Counted from the stretch's first letter, positions 45,876 to 58,250 are shown. The stretch is DNA of 64,000 nt from Ganoderma boninense (GCA_002900995.3 PJEW03000013.1:10519-74518), one strand, 5' to 3'. The notes: generated by a model not told the origin, from the letters alone. Translations and numbers: made by a program.

Positions 45876-47611
45876 ATGTGGCTCTGCTTCTCTCATATTT
45901 CTCTCTCTAATGCCGCTATTCGAAAGACCCGCAGCGGGGCGACGTTTTCGCCTTGGTTGACCAAGCTCGGACCGCCCATTTATGCACCACCCGACTTCGA
46001 TCTCGTCGCCCGTGTCAACGCCGTCTTCGAGGAGGGCGCAGGCGACCATTGTCTCCCTGACGAGGATGATGCGGTGCTAGCGGCGTTCCAAGACGACGCA
46101 ACGATGACTGCTGGCGATTGTCGACCTCCCGAGGACGCTGTTGTTATCCCCCCCCTCCCCGTGTTCGAAGACCCTCCTGCGGACCAACCAACCTCCAAGC
46201 ACCAGTTGCATGCCAGGGAGCATTCAAGAAAACGCCGCCGTGTTGCCGCGTCTCTGGAACCCGCTAACGCCAAACGAGCGTTGAAGGCGTCCGCAAAGCG
46301 GCATCGCGATGCGGCGGTTCCTCTCCGCCCCTCGGCTGACATGTCGTCGGCTTTGGAAAGTGCCGCGAACACACAAGACATACTTCTCGCCGACGATGCC
46401 GCCACCAAGACCAATGCAGCTAGGACCTCCGATCCCATCTTTACCGATTTCTCACTCGAGATGGACAACGTGGCCGTAGCGAGCACCGCCTTCCAAGGGC
46501 GAAGGTACAACCAGACTGCGGCGGACTGCGAGCCGAAGGCGCTCAAGGAACTTCGGGAACAAGGTATCAGCATTGTAGAGTGGAACGGGGTGTAAGCGGC
46601 GTATTTTACTCTATGTGTGGTCTTTGTGTAACCGCTAGGTAGCGATGCGCGTCCCGTTCTGGACCGGGATGACACCTTGTTCACGTTGTTAGGAGCACGG
46701 CCGTTGGAGGCACCTGCTGGTTCGGGTGAGGTACCTTGGAGCGAAGTGCAGCATAGAATGGGCCATATCTTCGAGTACTTGCGAGAGAATCTGCGATTCA
46801 ACAAGTCACAAGTTGAGCATCGTCGGGGCAACTTCCCAGCAGTCGCCGTGGGTATCTCCTTCGGAGGTGGACAGCAGGTATGTTTACCACCCTGTATTGA
46901 ACACTCTGGCATTCAAGCTCCTTTTGAAGCGAGTCGGAAACCTCGCTCATACTCCGCATAATGCAGCTGTCCTTGACGCTGTGCTGCAATCCACGACTAT
47001 GCGCCGCGTCGCAAACTTCGCCAACAGTCAGTAGCCACGCTGCCCAGATTCCGATCCAGACTCATGACTAATGCCCAACAGCGAGCATGCAGCTTTTTGC
47101 ACCCAAACTGCACGAATTCTATAGCAACACGCTGGACGAGTTGTGTGCCAAGGACCCCAGTCTCAAGCGCAACTTTCCAAACAACGCCTTCGCGTGCGCG
47201 ACCTGCAATCTCGGCCCCAAATCCGTCGCACATGTACACACGGACCATCTTAACTTCGCGCCCGGATGGTGTGCTATCACCGCCTTTGGCGACTACGATC
47301 CCACCAAGGGTGGGCACCTTATCCTATGGGATCTCAAGCTCGCGATAGAATTCCCGCCCGGGTCGACAATCTTCATTCCCTCCGCCATCCTTCGTCATTC
47401 CAATGTTCCTCTTGCGGGGGAAAATGAGACTCGTTACGCTTTGGTCCAGTACTCGGCTGGAGGTCTCTTCCGGTGGGTCGAGTGTGGCCACCAGACTCAG
47501 AAGAAGTTCAAGGAGTCCGGCGGGGAGTTCAAGCAGGCGGCCAAGGAGCGCTGGGCACGACTTATTCGTCTGTTTAGCAAATGGTCGGATCTCTCGAAGG
47601 AGCTGAATTAG
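45876..47611 (+). CDS. TET/JBP-like 2-oxoglutarate/Fe(II) dioxygenase, intact
   Basis: Four exons (45876-46591, 46643-46877, 46930-47026 and 47082-47611) with 51-55 bp GT-AG introns encode 525 residues. The N-terminal half is variable and basic (RKTRSGATFSPW, then KRRRVAASLEP). The catalytic half has HVHTDHLN (HxD iron ligands), GWCAITAFGDYDPTKGGHLILWDL, EFPPGSTIFIPSAILRHSNVPL (distal His) and ETRYALVQYSAGGLFRW (Arg expected to hold 2-oxoglutarate). This matches the expanded fungal TET/JBP family, members of which oxidise 5-methylcytosine in DNA; the substrate here is inferred. The expected catalytic residues are all present and no lesion was found. In fungi the family is often linked to transposons, and here a dead transposase lies about 10 kb upstream. 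Confidence 0.75.
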
Positions 47612-47911
47612 TATGACTATGCGACCCACGTCAGCCTGTACAACGAATTCATGAGAACATATCCTACACTATACATACAACTCATGGTTGATTTTCATCG
47701 TCTCCGAATTCTGGCTGGGTACATAGCGGAGTTGCTTTCTGGCGTCTACCACCAGGCGGGACTGGAAAGCGTGGACCCGGCACGGTCCATCGTCCTTCCA
47801 ACTGTCTCGTCCCCCTTCTGGCGATTATTCTAATCCTCTCACATATATTCGCCGCCTCGCATCTACGCAAATTATACTCTCCTCTCTTGATGGCGAACGA
47901 TCTCCCAGGAG

Positions 47912-48310
47912 TTGCTCGTCAACATCAGCTGGCTGCTGCGGAAGGCTCGGAACCAGAGGTATCGGTCCAAGAAAAAGAGGGAGGAACAGTATGTGTTTCT
48001 ATTTGTATTATATTTCAACTATGCTCCAACGCTCCTCGGTTCTCAGCGTGGCGCAGCTCCGGCACCAAATCGAAGAGGACACATGTCCTCTACTTGCTAG
48101 CTCGTCTGGTCGGATGTGAGGCACCCTGCACACCACTCATCCTATCGCAAGTTGTTACGCTCCCCTTGCCATCCCGCTGACTCCGGACGCTGTACGAGAC
48201 AACCAACTCGCAGTCCTCAACCAACTTTCGGAACTCTGGGGGTACTGCGACAATCCCCGCAACTTCTTCCACACCCTCGCAGCTTCTCCCGCTGCCCAGC
48301 AATCATGAGC
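47912..48310 (+). pseudogene. Possible remnant with a bZIP-like basic segment
   Basis: The frame reads WLLRKARNQRYRSKKKREE, then after a plausible GTATGT...CTCAG intron VAQLRHQIEED. Farther on, without a start codon, it reads TPDAVRDNQLAVLNQL and NPRNFFHTLAA. The first part resembles a bZIP basic region joined to a short heptad stretch, but the Asn/Arg spacing is not canonical. It could be a chance frame. Confidence 0.25.
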
Positions 48311-50264
48311 CCCTTCTTGTCTTCAATTTCGTGGGTCATGGCATGCCATTTGAAGTCTGACTGCCTTCCCTGCGGGTTCCGTAGTTGGAGCCCCTGGCCT
48401 AGCTGACCCCTGTCTCTCTATTTCGCTGGCTGTTGTGATGCGCATGTCCTGTTCCCTCACGCTCCCCTTGTCCGCCACTCTGCGCCATCTCCCGCTTGTC
48501 GCAGATTCCCGCCCTCTCCCTATACCGCCGCTCGTTGTCCTCCCCTCCAGATCTATTCGCGATCCATTCCATCAATTCTTCCTTGCTTATCCGTCTCGCT
48601 GCCTCTTGAAGCTGCAGAGCGTAGCGAAGTTGCGAGGGGCCGGGGGAAGAGGGCTAAGGAACGTCTGGAGCCGAGATTAATGTTGATTCATGCCTCATCG
48701 CACATGAGTGAGTTTGTTTTGGTATTTCGGATGTGCTATGTCTCTCGACGTGGTCCATGGGGTGCGGATGTCCCATGCCAACATGTGCGTTGGGGGACTC
48801 GTCTGGTCGCTTTCTTTACATACCTCGTCCCGTTGCATTTAGACGTATCGCAGATGCTGACTCCATTAACACGTCTGCACACACAGTGCCCAGCAAGCGG
48901 CTTCTCACACTCTTCGGCTCGATTTCGTCTCCCCGAACCTGCACCATAGTGGTGCGAGCCTTACACCCCTCTTGCAACCCACCTACTTGTCGCTCACGAA
49001 CCTATGCAGCACCTCTCACACAGTGAGACAGCAACTGGAGTCATAAGCCGGGGCGGTTTGCTATTCAGAAAGATAGGTATGTGCAAGCACATTATTGCCA
49101 GCCACTCTGGACGTCGGTTTTCTTTCGTCGGTGTGCCGGCGCCATCGATCGGTGCTGGCCGCCTCATTGCGCCCAGTTTGTTACCATACTGCGTGCATGT
49201 CCATTACTCACGACCTCATGCCTGACAGACAATAAACTCTGATGTGCAAGCGGCCACACCCAGGCGATTTGTATGTCCATTTTCGGCCGCATTCTATGCT
49301 TCGGGTCCAGCCATCGTACTCGCAACGAAAATCAATCACATTCGCACTGTAGCTGTTACCCGTCACTAGAGCATTATGCGCCACCTCTAGTGGATAGAAG
49401 ATGGGCACTCTCAAATCGTTGTACACAGGGAGGTGGCCATAGCGACTATGGAGGCCCTTGCGGTGTATGCCGCTCGACCTTTAGCTGTACCTGTTTTGAG
49501 AATTCTGCAATTGAAATCGCCGCTGGTGATACGCTTTCGTGTTCTGGGGTGCGCTTCTGTAAGGACCGGTGGTCCGTGCCTAGTAGGCACTCCAAGCATT
49601 CGCCTCTCCAAATTATCTCACAATTGAGCCATGAAATCCTCGACAACGAAATATTCAGTTGTGTTTTCTGTGCTTCGGTCATTGTAGCCAATGCTTCCGA
49701 ATCTGGACCATACCACGCCCTCGCGGCAAACGTCAGATGCGCCGACTGGACGCTCACCTCTACCTTTCTCCCCTTCACCCTACGTCCAGCTCCATTGATA
49801 ATCTCGCTACTCAAAAGATGATGCACCGTGCACATACTCGGTCTCGTTCAAGCGCGGCCGACTGCAAAAATATTCAGACGAGAATCATGATCATAGGCCG
49901 TATGCTGGCTACGTGCATCTATTAAATCATGGAATCACCACAGTTCTGAATGTACCTTTGGCAAGGGACCATAGTGGCATAACTGATCCCATGGGGCCGC
50001 GGCCCTCGAGCCGCCGGAGAAGTTCGCCTCCCGTAGTGCCAGTTGTATTACGATACCCTCATGGTATTCCCCCGTTTGAGTGACCGGCCTTTGTCTCGCG
50101 ACATACTCACTTTCCACGCTCTCTCACGCTCTCTCCGCCTCCCTTCCTACCCGTAGCCGTTCCCCCATTACTCGTCACTCCCTGATACTACTTGGGCCTT
50201 TTGGTCAAACACTGTCATCGCCCTTACCCACCACCCTGCGCCACCTGTCAAATCTCTCTCCAAG
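48311..50264. other. Gene-free stretch before the transcription factor
   Basis: A 20-30 bp piece around GAACGTCTGGAGCCGAGA at about 48660 recurs near 56780, so dispersed repeat debris is present. Minus-strand frames at 49208-49426 and 49446-49835 are uninterrupted but carry no recognised motif. Confidence 0.4.
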
Positions 50265-53017
50265 ATGTCTGCTCCCAACGATTCTAACCCTCACCGAGCC
50301 CATCTTGCCTCTGCCTCCGACGCCCTCTACAATTCGGCATTGTCAAATCCCTCCAATGGAATATCAGCACAGCCGGAAAAGGGGTTTGTTGTTTCCTTTG
50401 CCGAAGGCAAAAAGCGGAAACGTCTTAGCAAGGTGTGTACTTCTTTCGTCTTGGCAAACTTCCACCCCCTCACGGACCCCCCAGGCATGCGACGCGTGCC
50501 ATAGGAGCAAACGAAGGTGCGACGGAACGGGTGAGTACGCGTGTTCTCGCTCTCCACAGTGTTCCTGACTTTTCCTCCTTTCCTCAGTTTTATGCAGCAA
50601 CTGGTAGGTTCCTGCCCTTCCGTAAGCACCACATTCTCATTTCTGGTCAGTTACCACGCGTGTAAAACCTGTACATACACGGACGCCTCCGGGAGGCCCG
50701 TCCCTGCGCCTCGAAACGCGCATCCAGAGCGACCCTCCGGTGTTGCAGCGGTACCTGGGTCTCTTCAGTTCATTTTACGCCTTATGGTGCTCACACTATG
50801 TCTTTCCCAGGAAAAACCAGCTACTGAGACTCCTCCCTGTACCGGTCAAGCGACTCACTTAAGCCCACCTGTGAACATACACGGCGTCGAACAAGAGCCC
50901 ACTACAAAACGTCCCCCGAAGGGACAAGCCGCCCCCGACTCCAGCCCTCCCCTTGGTTCCACGAGCGATGCTTCGTCGGAGACTTTTGAATACACGTCCG
51001 ACCCCGCGATTACTCATGAGCTAGTCAACAGTGCGTGTTCCTTATACCGTTATTGCTCTTCGACCACTGAGGTCGCCTTCTCTATGATAGTATTCTTCGC
51101 ATACTGCAATCCGCAGCGAATGATCATCCACAAGCCTTCTTTCTCTGCAGATCTCACGTCGAGAAAGATTCCGCCGTATCTCGTCTTGGCAATCTGCGCT
51201 GTTGCCGCCCCTTTGTCAAAAGCAGTGGCGAGCAACGCATCCCACCGACGCCTCGCCGGTGTTCCTTTCTTCCATGACGCGCTAACCTTGATGTTTGACG
51301 ACTCGGGGAACCTGCTTTGTGAGCCGACGGTGAGCACCGTGCAGGCACTTTGTTTGTTGGAGATGCACGAGATCGCCGCAAGCCACTCGTGGACGCGGAA
51401 GTTCAAGTATTTCGGTGGGTGTTCTCGGTCGAACGCAACTTCATGTCCCGTGGCCTTGGCGTCATATAAATAACCGCGTGCTCATCAGCTTATTCGCCTC
51501 CCTCTTCCTTAGAACTGGCGCACGAGGTCCTCGAGGGCAGCCTTGAGTTGCAACGGCCAGACAACTCAGATCCCCCCCAACCTACGGACCCAGGCGCATT
51601 CATGAAATTTATCGATCGAGAGTGCACTCGGCGCTGCTTCTGGCTCATTTTGCTTATGGAATGGATCCGCTACATCTACACCCACCGGGATGTCAGACCG
51701 CGCATGACCGAGCTAGCGGATGCAGTGCGGTTACCCATCGACGAGACGACTTTCGAGCTCCCCTCTGTGGCGAATTCGGCAAGTAAGTACATATCGTTTT
51801 CAACCATGAGTTGCGTGGCTCCTGACGCGGTCGGTTGACTTACATAGCTCGTGAATACCTGAGGTGTCCTGCTCCGCGGAACAGATATGCATCGCAATTT
51901 GGTCATGTACTTCGGATCTTGGAGATCTACCACAACGTCGAAAACGTCCTTAGTATGTAATAGTGCGCACTTTTAAATACGACCCACGGTACTGAATTGT
52001 TCTGCCTTAGCCAATAAAGAAGGTCCTGTACGTGCCATTGCGATTGCTCCTCTTCGCGTGCAGCTCGAGGTTGGTTCTTTACGTTTGTGTATATTTTACT
52101 GACTTCCGACTGACTCGATAATCAGAGCTGGTACGCTTCCTTGCCAGGTTACTTGCAGTTCCACGAGGAGAATCTGGAAGCCCAAGTCACCATGTTCGAA
52201 ACTTCGTCGAATTCTGGTGCCTGGTCTTTTTGTTTTTCCCATGCCATGTACGCATGTTGCTACCTTGCTGTCCTCGAGGTATGTCGTTGAGACGTGACCC
52301 ATCTCACCTCCGCCATGGCCTCTAACTGGCATCAACCCCATTCATAGTGCGAAGGGAGACTTTCGGAACCGATCCCATGGGTTCGCAACCAGCTTAGTCT
52401 GATTTTCAGCGCCGCCGGTACGCGAGCCAAGGCTTCCATACTTTGTATGCACCCATTTCTCCTGTGCCTGACTGCCGCCGGCTGGTTGCTGACAGACATT
52501 CTTTTTTTCTCAAACGCTTACGGGCACTGCGTATGGCTTCTGCCACCAGCTCCCTGCGCTCTTTGGGTGAGATGCATTCACCTACCCCGAGATGAGAAAT
52601 GGAGCTGACAGCCCACACGGGGTCTGGACCCTAACGTCTCTCCCGGTTTCTTCCTGACAGTCATACAGTAAATACAGCCCTGACGACCTGCAAATACATG
52701 TGTGGGACCGTGAGTTCGAGGAGCTGTGGGGCTTTAGGGTCGTGATCGTCGCGCAGCAATGGAGGCAGAGCCATGCGCAGGCTAGGCAAGACAAGGTCCG
52801 TACGGAGGAGCAACACTGGCAACAGCAGCAAGCGCCGTGTCGTGAAACCTTGAGCTCCGAATGCAATTCGAACTCGCCAACGTGTTACAACTCCTCACCT
52901 ACCACAGTCAAGCCCCAAGCTCTGCCTCAGGGGGACTGGCAGGATAACGACCCCCGGGAGCTCCTCCGCACGAACGTCTCGACGCCCTCGACGAACGGGG
53001 CGGGTTCGTCGCCCTGA
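50265..53017 (+). CDS. Zn2Cys6 transcription factor with fungal-specific regulatory domain
   Basis: The ATG at 50265 begins about 56 residues ending KKRKRLSK, and an intron follows. Exon 50485-50530 gives ACDACHRSKRRCDG, the 16-base exon 50588-50603 gives VLCSN, and exon 50651 onward gives CYHACKTCTYTDASGRP. Together they restore all six cysteines of the binuclear zinc cluster. Further introns at 50751-50810 and 51031-51090 (both multiples of three) and at 51415, 51783, 51953, 52070 and 52279 lead through the fungal regulatory domain (IFFAYCNPQRMIIHKPSFS, LVLAICAVAAPLSK, CTRRCFWLILLMEWI, MTELADAVRLPIDE, LQFHEENLEAQ). The last exon, 52661-53017, ends in a Gln/Ser-rich tail. It is a nuclear regulator with unknown targets. 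Splicing between about 52445 and 52660 is unresolved. Confidence 0.75.
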
Positions 53018-55663
53018 TGAGTTTGCCATCACTCGAGTAGGCTGGCCGAGGCTCGCTGAATGCGGAGGGGCCTTTCCAAAGCCTTGCGACCACCCCTACG
53101 CTTAACTCGGAGAACCTGTCCCTGCGGGACAACCAGGCTCGTATCACCAACGGCGTAGTGCTGCCCGCGACCCATTCCAATAACAGTGCGGGGTCCATCG
53201 TCGGGTCCCTGCCAGTTAGTATGGACTGGCTCGTCGACGCGTAGAGTGATGCGCGGCCGCAATCCCATACTCAACGTTTGAACTAGGTGCTTGGGTGGTA
53301 TTTTGGAAGAGGGCTGCTGGCTCTAATCTTATCCTGTTTCGCTCGGGCTTCGTGATTCCAGCTTTGTCATCATAACATGCTCTCACAACGACAGTCTTAG
53401 TATGCTATTTTCTCCATGTTGTCTCGGTCTGGGTTGGAGGGCTTACTGTCTGAAACACTGATGTAATACAGTACATAACCATATCTTGTGGCCTTCGAAA
53501 GCTTGGCTGCTGTTTGGCCTATTGTTGCATGACTCCTCACCTAGGTTGTACCCACTTTCGTTAGACGACACGCTGCCGCTCGCCTTGAATTCGAATGGTG
53601 AATCTCGTTGCGGTAGAAAGGGTATGCTAAGTTACATCTGCGACCCTCAAGGGCAGGGCGCCCTTCGGTCTGCAGACCTCGTTGTAGTCCCTACGTTACA
53701 CGAGGTGTACATTAACTCTGCTATGGCGTGTAGTTATATAAAGGTTCGGTAAACGTGAGTTGCGGCTTAATCCGGGGCAGAGGCAGCAGGCACAGCAGTG
53801 GGTACACAAGGAAGATACGCTCACCCCACTTTCCGGACTCGGAGGTCGCGGTGGAGTTCAAGCTTAACCACCGTCGTCACCGTGGCTTTGTTGTACCCAT
53901 TCGCTGCGCTCGTGGACGTGGAACAGTCCGGGATAGCGAATCTACTTGAAGCACTGGTGTTCCCGTAACTTGGTTAACACGTTTGCAAGCTCCTGCATCC
54001 CCGGGCCCCTGCCGTCTGGCACTCAGAGGGCCTCGCAGTCTCCCGGGTAACCTCGTCCGCCACAAGCAGGCACGACTGTGGGCTTATTTGGGATGTCTAC
54101 CACAAAGTGTCCAGTGCCAGAGCGGTTGGAGAGGTGCAGGAATGGTATGAGCGAGGACAACTTCGGTGAAACCTCCGGCCGTGTCCATAGAGGAGAGATA
54201 GTGCGGAAGGCGTCGTGGCAACAAGTATACCATCGTCGTGTGTTGCGGCGGCGAGACCTGTGGCGTGCCACTCCGAGCGTCCAAGGTGTATCTCCGCAGT
54301 CCTCCGCAGTCTTCAACCCGAGTTTGAATTGTCGAAAATTTCCCCTCAACTTCAGTTCCTGGTGTTCTAAAGACGCCTAGTTGCCTCTATGAAAACGCCA
54401 TCCTCGCTTGACAACATACTGCGGGACTTCGAAGGTTCGTGGGCGTCTTTGTGGCCCGGACATGTTTGAGGAGGGGCGACACCTTGCGATGCATTCGGGA
54501 GAGTAGGGCCGGGCATGCGCGGGCAGATATTACCAACGAAGATGTTTGGCTGGTTTCGAGCGAGGCGTAGTCATCGAAGGGGTATATTGATGCTCAGGAA
54601 GCGAGTAGTCGGGCCACCGAACTGGATAGGATGGACGCGTGAGCTGAGTGTGTTTTGCACGAACGGTGCGTGTTCCACTGCAGGCAGCGCTAGTTGCTTG
54701 GCAGCGTCGCTGTGGACTTTGGGATGACATAGCGAAGGGGGCATTCAGGCCCTACTGCGGCGTATTGGGAGAGAGGGAGTTAGAGCTGACCTTTGCAGGT
54801 AGGAACCTGTTCTGGGCGGCGGCAGCAGAGCGCATAGCAGACCTTGTGCGATGGCTAACGATGATGACAAGTTGGGTGTAGAAATTGGTGTACGGTGGGT
54901 AGACGATGCCCTGACAGTACCGAAAGACCCAAGCTAGATCGACAGCTAGGTTCGACACTGGTGTCGTGAACGTCAAATTCCTCCGCGACTAGACTCTCAT
55001 CCGTCCAGAACATGCTGTAAGTTCATGCCTCCAGAACGGGGGATAACTGCCAACGTACCTCACAGCGGTATCCTTCCATATTTCATTGAGGACAGCCTGG
55101 ACTTCTATTCGTGCAGTAATCTACGATATCACGAGCGATTGCAAAGGAGCACACTGACAAGCGATACTCCTCAAAGGCCCCAACCCCTCCGGACTTAAAA
55201 ATGGCCACCGTATCTGTGTTTCATCCTCCTTCTCCTCCTATGTGACACTGGTGAACTATCCAAAGAAGACTTCAGGACGCGTTGCAGCCTATCAAAGAGG
55301 GTACAAGGACCGCACCAAGAACCAACAGTGACACTATTACGCACCAGTGAAATATTTTCGTGGAAATTTGAGCACTGAAAGCAGGAAGCTGACCCTTCAC
55401 ATCCTGGTGCTAAGACATGGATATAATTCGCTGACTCGGTCGTGACCTAGTCAGCTTTCGTGGCGATGCGTTTATTCGGAACGGGGTAGAAGAGCGAGGG
55501 GGCCCCCACTGACGGAGATAGCTGACGAGAACTGAGGTCGAGCTTCCTTACCACGCCAAACGAGCTCCCCGTCTTCGCACTTCCTGCCGCGCTCCTCGCG
55601 CGCAGGCGCTTATACGCGGGCTCTCCGGGGGCGCGCGGTACAGCGAGCGAGGCGTCTGTGAGA
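53018..55663. other. Gene-free stretch
   Basis: No protein is recognised. A minus-strand frame ending at 55447 (AYKRLRARSAAGSAKTGS region) borders the next mobile element and may be a short truncated tail of some gene, but it is unidentifiable. Confidence 0.35.
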
Positions 55664-55672
55664 CTGCAAGCC

Positions 55673-56444
55673 GATAGGTCGGCCGTCCCGCAAAATGACG
55701 TAGCCGGCGCTTGGGCGGGCTTGCGGGCCGTGGCAGGCCTTGGCTTCTGTGGCGGACAGCGAAGGCGGCGCTTGGCAGCGCGCGATCGATCATCGTCCCG
55801 CCCGCCGCCCAAATGCAGCCGTCGCGTCGGTGCTGCATTGAGAAAGACACAGTCATGCATGTTTCTATTCATACGTATTGACCTGAAAAATGTGCTCGGC
55901 CGCCATGTATATTACTGCTTTATGCCACATGAGTAATTCTAAGTTGTGTTACATGGGCATGGACACTGAGCCGAATGTCAATACATACAAATTAGTTTCG
56001 CAGTGTTGTAAGGATACGTGGTGTAGTGGACAACGTTGCCGTGGAGGTGGCAATTTGTAGGCGGTGTGTTGGTTCGACGCTGGCACTGACCTACCATTCG
56101 TTGAATGGTTTTGCATGATTTCATGAAGATACAGCCATTCGTAACTCAGCGAAATCATACAAGAATCTACACACATTTTATTTTTTAATTTCACTGCACA
56201 GTTTATGTTTGCATGCACACTGTTTTCACTTTGGTGAACGAAACTGGGGGCTGCAGAGCGGCGGATACGAATCGGGAAGGGCGGGGGGGCGCGTTCCCAC
56301 GATATGCATCAACTTCTTGACGCTTCGCAACGTCGAGAATCCTCACCGTGACATTGGCACCTGTCGAGTGCCGCCTTCGCAGAACGTTCCCGGCCCTCTG
56401 GGGCGTCAAACAATGACGCCATTTTGTGGGACGGCCGACCAGCC
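55673..56444. mobile_element. Mutator-like non-autonomous TIR element, copy B
   Basis: The 772-bp unit has inverted ends: GATAGGTCGGCCGTCCCGCA at the left against the complement of TGGGACGGCCGACCAGCC at the right. Flanks CTGCAAGCC (55664-55672) and AAGCAAGCC (56445-56453) agree at seven of nine bases, a decayed 9-bp duplication. It is the uninterrupted relative of copy A and contains the same tRNA-like module (A box 56019-56029, B box 56071-56081). No transposase is encoded. Confidence 0.75.
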
Positions 56445-56453
56445 AAGCAAGCC

Positions 56454-56969
56454 TGGATTATGTAAGCCCTCCGGGGATTGTAAAGTTCGGTGTCCCGGAA
56501 TGCATCGATTTTGTTGGGGGTTCGGCCGCCGTGCCGGCCTCGGAGGTCCTATCCATCCACGCGCGCTAGCATCAGAGGCCTCAGCCCAACTTAGTATACA
56601 GCTAGTCTCGTTCCCATCCGTTCTGGCGCCAAAGGAATTGTGCCAGCTCCCTCGCCAGCGCTCTCCAGATCCATTTCACGATTTCACTGATGGGAATCGC
56701 AACACCGCCATGTGGCCTCGTATCTGTCCCTTTTGGGGGGAGCGGTGAGCTTGCGAGCCGCCGCGAGAGGAGCGTAGAACGTCTGGAGCCGAGACTAGTA
56801 TACAGCTAAGTATTTGGCGGCCAAGGCGCCTAATCTCGCAGGCCAGCGGCCGAATACAACTTCCTCCTTCCATCTATCACACTCTAATGCCGCCAGTACC
56901 TCCCCCGCTTTTCAGGCTGGCTATCATCTGCCTTCCTCCGCCTCCGAGTCTCCCATCCCCACACCAGCC
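56454..56969. other. 5' flank of the Ser/Pro-rich gene
   Basis: This has no gene of its own. The open frame extends upstream of ATG 56970 without another ATG, so the start could be missed if an upstream exon exists. Confidence 0.4.
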
Positions 56970-58035
56970 ATGGTCCAGTCCCTCCTCGCGGCTTCCGACA
57001 GCCAGGAGGACGCCTTCAGCGCTGTTCATACTGGCACTGGCACGGAGTCCGACTTCGCTACACCGGGCCTCGAAATTATACCCCCGCAGCAGAATCAGCA
57101 ACCGCTGCCTCTCCCCTTCTATACTCGAGTCGGTAGGAAGACGGTTGACCAGTACGTTGTTCTCCGTCTACTCGTTTTCGCTGTGACACTGCGAAGTGCG
57201 CCCTAGTGTCCATCGATCGTTTCTTGGATGGTTCCAATGCTGGCGGAAGGCGGTGAGGGAATCCGAGACGGTTCCGGGTCCTTTCATTCTGAAGTACTTG
57301 CAGTTTTTACAGAGTGCCGCATGTGAGCAATTCTCTGTGGTGCGATCCGATGGTCGAGTATTCATCGTACGAACAGATGCACAAGCTGGGCACAGCCCTC
57401 CCGAGTGGAAGAACCTTGCAGTGTACCATCTCAGCCGGTATGCCTCCGCATGGGGTTACGCACATGGGAAAAACGGCGAGCCAGTCTGGACGAATGCGAG
57501 TTTGGGAGGGCGAGAATTCGACGGGAGAGACGTCGTTGTCGAACCCATCGTGGTCCTTACTTCATCTCCTGCATACATGATCTCCTCTCCATCGTCCGGT
57601 ACTGCCGCGCCGCCATCATCTTCGTCCGCCAACGGCACGAATGCCCTCTCATCTTCGTCCGCCAACGGCACGAATGCCCTCTCATCTTCGTCTCCCCCCG
57701 GCACGAATGCTCTCTCGTCTTCGTCTCCCGCCGGCACGAAGACTTCCATGTCCTCTGGAGGCGTCCCTCCAAACAAGGCCCTATCCACGAATGCCACTGT
57801 TGGATCTGTCCCTCCTTCCGCCGCTCAGCCGGGCCCACCCCTTGCTGTGCCATCACAAAAGACGATGCAGAACGCCGTCCAGCAGACTGCCCCGCTCGCT
57901 GAAAACCCCGCTCAGTTCGCGCACCATCCATTTTATGCAGTCCCGACATCTAATTCTGCTCCGCCGCCGATGACCAGTCCTAGCCACCAGTTCGTGTCCA
58001 ACTCTGCTCCGCCGTCCATGGCTGACGCCCGCTAG
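56970..58035 (+). CDS. Ser/Pro-rich protein with internal repeats, probably cut short by a stop
   Basis: Exon 1 (ATG 56970 to 57151) joins exon 2 (57207 on) across a 55-bp GT-AG intron in the frame KTVDHVHRSFLGW. A globular block follows: FILKYLQFLQSAACEQFSVV, DGRVFIVRTDA, PEWKNLAVYHLSRYASAWGYA, NGEPVWTNASLGGREFDGRDVVVEP, which recalls uncharacterised agaricomycete proteins. Then come four ANGTNALSSSS-type repeats and a run of SNSAPPPMTSPSHQF-type repeats. TAG at 58033-58035 falls where neighbouring repeat units have CAG, and the same repeat continues in frame to 58263. The product is about 336 residues as it stands and about 412 if the stop is absent. No function is known. Confidence 0.55.
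57616..57747 (+). repeat. 33-bp minisatellite, four units
   Basis: The units start at 57616, 57649, 57682 and 57715. The first two are identical, and the others vary at the Ala-Asn (GCCAAC to CCCCCC or CCCGCC) codons. It is in frame and encodes an 11-residue Ser-rich repeat. Confidence 0.85.
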
Positions 58036-58250
58036 TTCATGTCCAACTATGCTCCGCCGCCGATAACTCGTCCTGGCCACCAGTTCACGTACAGCTCTGC
58101 TTCGCCGCCCATGACCAGCCCCGCGCGCCAGCCCATGTCTAACTCTGCTCCGGTGGCCATGCCCGCTCACAAGCTCATGCCCAAGCCTGCTCCCCTCGAG
58201 TTCATGTCTAACTCTGCTCAGCGGCCCATGTTCTGCCCCGCTCGCCAACC
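57949..58250 (+). repeat. Coding tandem repeat of 45-48 bp, about six units
   Basis: The units begin TCTAAYTCTGCTCCGCCG-like at 57949, 57997, 58042, 58090, 58138 and 58207. They encode SNSAPPPMTSP..QF variants and span the stop at 58033. Confidence 0.75.
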
